NCBI GenBank assembly: GCA_017403285.1
Contig: JAFQOI010000111.1
Location: 1-33,825, forward strand
From: a bacterium
GTDB lineage: Bacteria; Cyanobacteriota; Vampirovibrionia; Gastranaerophilales; Gastranaerophilaceae
Direction of reading: 5' to 3'
DNA length: 33,825 bases
In this document: positions 27,978-33,825 of the stretch, in pieces
Position numbering within the stretch: the first letter of the stretch is position 1
How the letters are laid out: every line of letters begins with the position of its first letter
Position numbers and translations under genes: made by a program
The notes under the pieces: generated by a model
The model's database searches: none
What the model was told of the DNA's origin: nothing
What the model saw: only the letters and a program-made list of their open reading frames with translations

Positions 27978-29384
27978 AAAATATCGTCAAATTATTCAAG
28001 AAATATAACATTCGGTTATGATAAAGAATTAAATAAAGAATTAAAAGTAGAATTAGCGCAACATCAAGATAGAACTTGGGCAAGAAATATTTCTTCACTA
28101 AATTCATATTGTAATGGACTAGAAGCAAATTTAGTTAGATATGAAAAAAGTCAAAAAGATGCATCATCAAAATATCATGATTATTTGGATGTATTTTTAA
28201 CTGCAAAGCAAATGCTTGCTGGTTTAATAGAAATAACATTTGATAAACTTCATTTTGCCGATAGAGAATATAAACATTATGATGATGAATTTATAAAAAA
28301 TGGTTCAAGAGAAAAAGACTGGAGAAAAGATGCTCGTGAAACTTTAGTTGACTGGGTGTCTGATGAAGTCAAAGGCAGTGCGCCTGTTGAAACTAAAAAA
28401 GAACCTACAATTAAGCCAAAAGAACAAATTAGCAGTAATATTGAAGAGACTGAAAATTCAGATAGTTCTGTCGTTAATTCTGTGATGTCAATGTTAGCAC
28501 CAAAATCTTTTTTAGAAGAATTTAAACCAGATGAATCATCACCTAAAGGATTTTCTTCTGTTGCTGGCATGACAGACTTAAAACGTGATTTAGAAGAAGG
28601 TATTATTCAGTTTGTACAAAATCCTGAACAATCAAAATTGGATTTTGAAGAATATGGAAAAACAATTCCCAAAGGATTATTGTTATATGGACCTCCTGGT
28701 TGTGGTAAAACATATATTACACAAGCACTTGCCTCTGAAATTCAATTTCCAATGTATATGCTAAACATAAGTAAAATGGGATCTCATTATATAAATATGA
28801 CATCTAAAAATTTAAAATCTGCTTTTGATGAGGCAATAAAGATTGCAGAAAAGACAGATAGACCATGTATTTTATTTATGGATGAAATTGATTCAATAGG
28901 CTTTGACAGAAATTCAAGGATGGAGCCTGATGACTTAAAGCAAGTTGCAACTATGTTGCAAGCAATGGATGCCGCTAAAAATTCGAATGTAATAATTATT
29001 GGTGCTACAAACAAATTTAATTTGCTTGACCCAGCAATTAGAAGACGATTTGATAATCGTGTATTTGTTGATGTTCCAGATAATGAATCAATTAAATCTT
29101 TATTAGAAAAGACTTTATATCCGATGCGAAAAGCAGAGGCATTATTATCTTCCCCCGATGATATAGATGCTATTGCAAAAAAACTTAACGGCTATTCTAA
29201 TGATTCGATATGTAAAATTACTAGAAGCGCTGCTTTAAACGCAATGAGAAGAAATAGAGCTGATATTTCTGTTGAAGATTTTTCAAAAGCAATTGAAACA
29301 ACAACTGAAGAAAAACCAGACAGAAAAATGTATATGGCTGACTCAAAAACAAAACCTAACAAAATGGGCTTTGTAATTGATTAG
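27975..29384 (+). CDS. Stand-alone AAA+ ATPase with N-terminal TFG tag
   Basis: This 469-residue protein has one AAA module at about 190-440. Walker A is GPPGCGKT (239-246), Walker B is ILFMDEID (299-306), sensor 1 is IIGATN (341-346), and arginine fingers are in RRRFDNRVFVDVPD. It resembles the AAA domain of FtsH/Vps4-class unfoldases, but no protease, membrane helix or second AAA ring is present. The likely pore loop is altered (SKMGSHYIN). Residues 1-185 are helical, with a low-complexity linker, and begin KISSNYSRNITFGYD, carrying the shared tag. The start is TTG with a good AGGGAG site. A remodelling or disassembly role is plausible, with the target unknown. The gene stands alone, ending 12 bp from the convergent acyltransferase. 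Confidence 0.8.
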   Translation: MKISSNYSRNITFGYDKELNKELKVELAQHQDRTWARNISSLNSYCNGLEANLVRYEKSQKDASSKYHDYLDVFLTAKQMLAGLIEITFDKLHFADREYKHYDDEFIKNGSREKDWRKDARETLVDWVSDEVKGSAPVETKKEPTIKPKEQISSNIEETENSDSSVVNSVMSMLAPKSFLEEFKPDESSPKGFSSVAGMTDLKRDLEEGIIQFVQNPEQSKLDFEEYGKTIPKGLLLYGPPGCGKTYITQALASEIQFPMYMLNISKMGSHYINMTSKNLKSAFDEAIKIAEKTDRPCILFMDEIDSIGFDRNSRMEPDDLKQVATMLQAMDAAKNSNVIIIGATNKFNLLDPAIRRRFDNRVFVDVPDNESIKSLLEKTLYPMRKAEALLSSPDDIDAIAKKLNGYSNDSICKITRSAALNAMRRNRADISVEDFSKAIETTTEEKPDRKMYMADSKTKPNKMGFVID

Positions 29385-29396
29385 TTCTAAATGATT

Positions 29397-30512
29397 TTAT
29401 ATTCCAAAGAACATTCTTGTATTTGCGTTTTTATTTATTTTTAGTAATATTACTTTCCCAATATACAAAGATAATATTGAAAGAAAAGTAACTGCTACAA
29501 ATCTGAGAATAACAATTCCAATTACTTGAATAAAGTTTGTTATGTCAACCGGAACAACCCCTGGAAGATTAAAAATTTGATCATAGATAAATAACCAATA
29601 CCAGTGGATAAAAAATAGTCCAAAACTATATTTTGCGATAAAATCAAGGGTTTTGTTTGTCTTTTCGTGTGAAAGAATAAACTCATCATAGTGTTTCAAA
29701 TATCCTAATAAAAGCATAATTGAAAAAGTTTTAGAAATTGTATAATTGCAGTAAATGCCTTTATATGTTGTATAAATATCTATAGCGGATGAAAGTATCA
29801 TTAATATAAATACTATTAGCCTATAGTCATAGAATTTATCTATTATTTCTTTTTTACTAGAACAAAACATTCCAAAAATGTATAAAGATAAAAAGTGTAT
29901 AAATCCGTGTATAACATAGTAAATATACGCAAAATATTTTGCACTATAACTCAATCCTAAAAGATTTGAATATTCAACATCTACTCTTGGAAAAACAATA
30001 GTAATAATGAACAAAATTGGTAAAAGTTTATATAATAAACCTTTTTTTTCTAGTTTTAAAAGTAGCCAAGAACAAAAGAAAAATATGATAATCATTGGAA
30101 TAAACCAAGTTGGAACATTATGAACTCTACCTACAGAAAGAAATATCGGTATTTGTAAAAAAGGATTTAAGCCATCAAATGCATTTTTATAGAGTGTTGG
30201 ACAATAAAGACAAAGCAAAATACCAGGGATGGCAGTTATTAAATATGGCATTATTACATTTGTCCATTTCTTTGAAAGATAATTTTTATATTCAAATTTC
30301 CCAGAAAGATGGTGAAATAAAAAGCCTGAAATAAATATAAAAAGAGCAGTTCCACCGCAAATAATTTCACAATTTATTATATGCGCTAATGTTCCGGCAT
30401 TGCCAATTTGCATAACGTGCCCCATTATTATCAGTAAGATTGCTAATCCTCTAAAAACATTTATATAATTTAAAAATGATTTCTTTTTTACTACTTCCAC
30501 TTTATTTTCCAT
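29397..30512 (-). CDS. Acyltransferase 3-family membrane O-acyltransferase
   Basis: This 371-residue polytopic protein has about ten helices and the acyltransferase_3 start INVFRGLAILLIIMGHV, with the conserved R21 and catalytic H32. A later segment, YSFGLFFIHWYWLF, matches the helix near the C-terminus. Members transfer acetyl or succinyl groups onto cell-surface sugars such as O-antigen, exopolysaccharide or peptidoglycan. There is no fused SGNH domain. It begins nine bases after the stop of the GH13 gene, with its ribosome site in that gap, so the two are cotranscribed. This fits modification of an extracytoplasmic glycan, perhaps the one the GH13 enzyme acts on. Confidence 0.85.
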   Translation of the reverse strand: MENKVEVVKKKSFLNYINVFRGLAILLIIMGHVMQIGNAGTLAHIINCEIICGGTALFIFISGFLFHHLSGKFEYKNYLSKKWTNVIMPYLITAIPGILLCLYCPTLYKNAFDGLNPFLQIPIFLSVGRVHNVPTWFIPMIIIFFFCSWLLLKLEKKGLLYKLLPILFIITIVFPRVDVEYSNLLGLSYSAKYFAYIYYVIHGFIHFLSLYIFGMFCSSKKEIIDKFYDYRLIVFILMILSSAIDIYTTYKGIYCNYTISKTFSIMLLLGYLKHYDEFILSHEKTNKTLDFIAKYSFGLFFIHWYWLFIYDQIFNLPGVVPVDITNFIQVIGIVILRFVAVTFLSILSLYIGKVILLKINKNANTRMFFGI

Positions 30513-30521
30513 TTATTCTCT

Positions 30522-32555
30522 CTATATTTCCAGCCACAAAACTTGATATGGCGCTATTCTTAAATGCATAGTTCTATTTTGCAAAGAAATATTTACCTTT
30601 ACATCATCATTATTTATTAGATTTTTTAAACTTTTAATTCTTGCATTGTTCTTAAGAATAAGCGTTGGTGGCAGAGTTATTTCTGCTATAAGCTTTTCTG
30701 ATGATAAATTATTAACTATTAAAATCTGTTGTTCTTTATTTTTTCTTATATAACAGAAATTATTTTTTGATTTCGTTTTTAAAATTTCAAAATCACCATT
30801 AACTATAACTGGATATTTTTTTCTAATTTGAATGAGATTTTTGACTTTTTTATAAATTTTTGAATTGAATTCATAATAGCCTTTTGTAGACCCATAGAAG
30901 AGTTTTTGAGGAACTTCTCCTCTATTTATGTCTCTTGAGTCAAAAACAGACAATAAATTAGATATAGTTCTTTGTTTTTTCTTTCTTTTTTGTGCAGATT
31001 TATGTGCATTTGCAAAGTTATTCGCAACTCCAACCTCATCCCCATAATATATTATTGGTGTTCCAGGTATTGATAATAAGATGGCGAATGCTTCTTCAAT
31101 CCTATTTGGGTTTTTGTCTAAAAAGTTTGCTAGACGTCCACTTACACCAAATCCATTTCTAAAATTTGCACCTTTTATAACTAAATCTTCAAAAATAATA
31201 TTTCTTACTTCAGGGCTAACCATTTCTAAAGATAATTCATCATGGACTCTTAAAAATGTCCCCCAAGTTGCTGTTTTAGGAATGTCTGGTGTTTTTTTGT
31301 ATGTATCAATAAAATATTTTTTATCTTCTGTGATTAAAGTTGCCCAAATCGCATTCATATAAGGGAAGTGATAAGCAATTTGCGCTTCTGATGTTCTTTT
31401 AAATTTTATTGTTTCGTCTTCAATTAAAGTTTCGACTTCTCTATCTTTTCCAAAATATGCTTGTATGTCTTTAGGTGATTGGCACGCTTCAACTTGCATA
31501 ACTGATGATGGAGCTGTTAGTTGAATGTAGTTGCTTATCAAATTAACTATAGCGTGTGTTTTGGGTTGATTTTCTGCATTAGTTCCTTCTTCTTTTGATA
31601 AGTAGGGAATTGCATCCATTCTAAAAATATCTATACCTAAATTTGTCCAACCAGAAATTGTATCTAGCATATAGTACAAAACTTCTGGGTTCTCCCAGTT
31701 TATGTCGGGTTGAAATGGATAAAAAGTATGATAAATATAGTAATCTTTATTATTAACGGTTATCTTTCTGTAATGTGTTTCTGTATTTTCTGGAAATATT
31801 AATCTTCTTTTTGATATTTTTCCGTTTTCTTCTTTGTATTCAATAACAGTACCAAGTTTTTCATCATTATATTTTGTATATTCTGGCATATATTCTTTAT
31901 AAACAAAATAATTTAGGTATGATTCATCACCTGCTAATAATTTTTTAAACCATTCATGTTCGTCAGAAAAGTGATTAAGCACCAAGTCGGCTTTTATTTT
32001 AAACCCACGTTTTTTTGCTTCTTTTACAAATTCTTTAAATTGAACCATACCACCGAGGTCTTTTCTAACCTTTCTTGGGTTTTTGACATCAAACCCCGCA
32101 TCAGCCATTGGACTATCAGCAAAAGGAAGCATATATAAAGTTGTTACACCTAAATCTTCTAAATAATCAAACATTTTGACGGTATCGCTGAAAGTATTTA
32201 ACTCATTTTCTTTAACTACACCAAATTGGTCAACATAAAACATGTAAATTATTTCATCTTTGTACCAATCTGATTTTCTTGTTTTATCCTGTTCTTTTAA
32301 TTCTTTTGAGCGTAAACCTATTGCTTTGTTTGCATGTAAAAGTACTTTTTCATATATTTCATCAGTATTTTCTTTGCCAAAAATAGTAGTAATTGAATTT
32401 TTTATTTCTTTTTCAATTTTATTTTTTATACCTATAGCTTCAGTTGCTAGTTCAATATTGGGGTTTTGAATTTTTTCTTCTGATTCAGCAAAAGCACAGT
32501 TTGTACTTATAAATGAAAGAAGTATAAATATGAAAATTTTCTTTATTATATTCAT
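30522..32555 (-). CDS. Secreted GH13 alpha-amylase/trehalose synthase-like enzyme
   Basis: The protein is 677 residues from the ATG at 32555, which has GGGAA six bases upstream; an in-frame TTG at 32567 is less likely. A signal peptide (MNIIKKIFIFILLSFISTN) ends at AFA-E. After a helical region of about 75 residues, the GH13 barrel shows all four conserved regions. They are DLVLNH (region I), FRMDAIPYL with nucleophile D314, MQVEA with acid E356, and LRVHDELS with D439, where the usual N of NHDE is V. The C-terminal 90 residues form a beta domain. IYMFYVDQFG and DAIPYL resemble trehalose synthase and amylosucrase-like subfamilies more than classical alpha-amylase. Location outside the cytoplasm argues for glucan hydrolysis or transglycosylation. 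The substrate is unproven. Confidence 0.85.
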   Translation of the reverse strand: MNIIKKIFIFILLSFISTNCAFAESEEKIQNPNIELATEAIGIKNKIEKEIKNSITTIFGKENTDEIYEKVLLHANKAIGLRSKELKEQDKTRKSDWYKDEIIYMFYVDQFGVVKENELNTFSDTVKMFDYLEDLGVTTLYMLPFADSPMADAGFDVKNPRKVRKDLGGMVQFKEFVKEAKKRGFKIKADLVLNHFSDEHEWFKKLLAGDESYLNYFVYKEYMPEYTKYNDEKLGTVIEYKEENGKISKRRLIFPENTETHYRKITVNNKDYYIYHTFYPFQPDINWENPEVLYYMLDTISGWTNLGIDIFRMDAIPYLSKEEGTNAENQPKTHAIVNLISNYIQLTAPSSVMQVEACQSPKDIQAYFGKDREVETLIEDETIKFKRTSEAQIAYHFPYMNAIWATLITEDKKYFIDTYKKTPDIPKTATWGTFLRVHDELSLEMVSPEVRNIIFEDLVIKGANFRNGFGVSGRLANFLDKNPNRIEEAFAILLSIPGTPIIYYGDEVGVANNFANAHKSAQKRKKKQRTISNLLSVFDSRDINRGEVPQKLFYGSTKGYYEFNSKIYKKVKNLIQIRKKYPVIVNGDFEILKTKSKNNFCYIRKNKEQQILIVNNLSSEKLIAEITLPPTLILKNNARIKSLKNLINNDDVKVNISLQNRTMHLRIAPYQVLWLEI

Positions 32556-32720
32556 AATATTTCCCAAAGACTTTTGTTTGATTTTAACTTGCTAAAAAAA
32601 AATTTGAAATTACTTATTAATTAATTTTACAAAAGCGAATGGCGACTCTAAGGCTACTGTGGTTTCTTTTTCTTTTTGTTATATTAACACTGTTTTTATT
32701 ATGTTTATGGTTTTTTGTTC

Positions 32721-33825
32721 ATGAAAGTAAATTTTAATAAAGCATATTGTGGGGAGAAGGAATTAGAAAATATAAAACTGGCATTTTCTTTAAATGGACT
32801 TTCTGGTGACAATACTTTTACAAAAAAATGTAATGAGTGGTTTCAAAAAAAAATTAATAGAAAAATCCTTTTAACTACGTCATGTACTTCAGCACTTGAT
32901 ATGATGGCAATATTAATTGATGCAAAAGAAGGTGATGAAATAATAATGCCTTCTTACACCTTTGTTTCGACTGCAAATGCATTTGTGCTAAGGGGTGCTA
33001 AGCCTGTTTTTGTTGATATAAGACCTGATACAAAAAACATAGATGAAAATTTAATTGAACAAGCAATTACTCCAAATACAAAAGCAATAATTGTTGTTCA
33101 TTATGCTGGTGTTCCATGTGAAATGGATAAAATTCAGGCTATAGCAAAGAAACATGGTTTGTATTTACTTGAAGATGCTGCACAAGGATTTGGCTCTTCT
33201 TATAAGGGTAAATTGTTAGGAACAATTGGTGATTTAGGGACATATAGTTTTCATGAAACTAAAAATATTATCTCTGGTGAGGGTGGTTGCTTAATAATTA
33301 ATAATTCACAATTTGATGAACGTGCTGAAATTATAAGAGAAAAAGGTACCAATCGTTCAAAGTTCTTTAGGGGACAAGTTGATAAATATACTTGGGTAGA
33401 TATTGGTTCTTCTTATTTACCATCTGATATAATTTCGGCCTTTTTATATGCACAATTAAATTCATTTGATGAAATTCAAAAAAAGAGAATGTTAATTTGG
33501 AACAAATATAATAATTTCTTTGAAAAATTTGAAAAACAAGGCTTGATTCAAAGACCAGTTATTCCTCTAGAATCTAAGCATAATGCACATATGTATTACA
33601 TTTTGTTTAAAGACCTAAAAACAAGAACAATGTTTATTGACTATTTAAAACAGAATGACATTTCATCAGTTTTTCATTATATTCCATTACATAGTGCTCC
33701 TGCTGGACAAAAATTTGGAAGGACGGGTTCTGATATGCGTGTAACGGATATAGTTTCTGATACCTTAGTTAGACTTCCATTATATTATGAGTTGACAGAT
33801 ATGGATTTAGATTATATTTTCAATT
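32721..33825 (+). CDS. wecE: dTDP-4-amino-4,6-dideoxygalactose transaminase-like enzyme, 3' end cut by window
   Basis: The frame is open for 368 codons to the window edge. E. coli WecE has 376 residues, so only the last few are missing. It is a DegT/DnrJ/EryC1-family PLP aminotransferase. Motifs are TSCTSALDMMA, MPSYTFVSTANAFVLRG (76-92), VDIRPDTKNIDE, VVHYAGVPCEMD, LEDAAQGFGS and the PLP lysine K181 in SFHETKN. Long blocks such as REKGTNRSKFFRGQ and DKYTWVDIGSSYL match WecE closely from memory. It would aminate dTDP-4-keto-6-deoxyglucose to dTDP-Fuc4N for surface polysaccharide. The ATG at 32721 has no Shine-Dalgarno sequence. A surface-glycan cluster may continue downstream. Confidence 0.88.
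   Translation, partial: MKVNFNKAYCGEKELENIKLAFSLNGLSGDNTFTKKCNEWFQKKINRKILLTTSCTSALDMMAILIDAKEGDEIIMPSYTFVSTANAFVLRGAKPVFVDIRPDTKNIDENLIEQAITPNTKAIIVVHYAGVPCEMDKIQAIAKKHGLYLLEDAAQGFGSSYKGKLLGTIGDLGTYSFHETKNIISGEGGCLIINNSQFDERAEIIREKGTNRSKFFRGQVDKYTWVDIGSSYLPSDIISAFLYAQLNSFDEIQKKRMLIWNKYNNFFEKFEKQGLIQRPVIPLESKHNAHMYYILFKDLKTRTMFIDYLKQNDISSVFHYIPLHSAPAGQKFGRTGSDMRVTDIVSDTLVRLPLYYELTDMDLDYIFN

Noticed and set aside
28560-29384. Calling the AAA+ protein FtsH.
   Set aside because: No membrane helices, no HExxH zinc protease domain, and the FtsH pore loop is not conserved.
32556-32567. TTG start at 32567 for the GH13 gene (and likewise 19131 for the papain-like gene).
   Set aside because: A nearby in-frame ATG gives a normal signal peptide or a normal tag; for GH13 the GGGAA site is well spaced for the ATG.
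32568-32720. A possible small RNA or regulatory element in the gap between the GH13 and wecE genes.
   Set aside because: No stable hairpin with a T-run or clear promoter pair could be seen; it is most simply a divergent promoter region.

Overview
The window is AT-rich, gene-dense bacterial DNA. It has about 30 protein genes, two tRNA genes, several clear intrinsic terminators, and no gene-free stretch longer than 300 bases. I see no insertion sequences, phage genes, CRISPR array or rRNA. The best guess for the source is a non-photosynthetic relative of Cyanobacteria, of the Melainabacteria/Gastranaerophilales type. The grounds are an anaerobe-like redox locus, a HisC-HAD fusion, a cyanobacterial-style HNH protein, and a set of unrelated proteins that share a short N-terminal [hydrophobic]-x-F-x motif which I associate from memory with that lineage. 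This assignment is an inference and was not tested against a database.

Layout. 1-336 (+) is the 3' end of a flavin reductase-rubredoxin protein. 329-7559 (-) is a six-gene operon in the order hyfB-C-E-F-G-I, encoding a complex-I/group 4 hydrogenase-like membrane complex. In its large subunit both bridging cysteines of the NiFe site are serine, so it looks like an energy-converting hydrogenase-related (Ehr) complex and not a hydrogenase. 7624-8283 (-) is a ParB-like 'DGRHR' protein. 8402-12114 (+) holds tRNA-Val, a small membrane protein and a very long glycogen synthase-like GT5 enzyme with an unusual coiled-coil/membrane tail. 12267-13345 (-) holds a CAT-anticodon tRNA and a ROK sugar kinase.

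13464-18316 is housekeeping: hpf, leuD (-), a winged-helix protein, the tyrS-cysE operon, a two-gene chromate-transporter pair (-) and an HNH nuclease. 18313-24622 (-) is a tightly packed run, read from right to left: ligA, a small membrane protein, a SIMPL-domain periplasmic protein, a hisC-HAD fusion, hisB and a Cys-His-Asp papain/transglutaminase-like protein. 24688-27913 (+) is a compact three-gene cassette: a PLP decarboxylase, a Cys-rich radical SAM enzyme and a DMT exporter. 27975-29384 (+) is a stand-alone AAA+ ATPase with a TTG start. 29397-32555 (-) is a secreted GH13 enzyme with a membrane acyltransferase. 32721-33825 (+) is a nearly complete wecE-type sugar aminotransferase that runs off the window.

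The two most interesting signals are the Ehr-type complex with paired Cys-to-Ser changes, and the recurring N-terminal motif on otherwise unrelated proteins (ParB-like, GT5, papain-like, AAA+). The motif looks like a shared sorting or docking tag. The decarboxylase-radical SAM-exporter cassette is a third candidate for an undescribed pathway.
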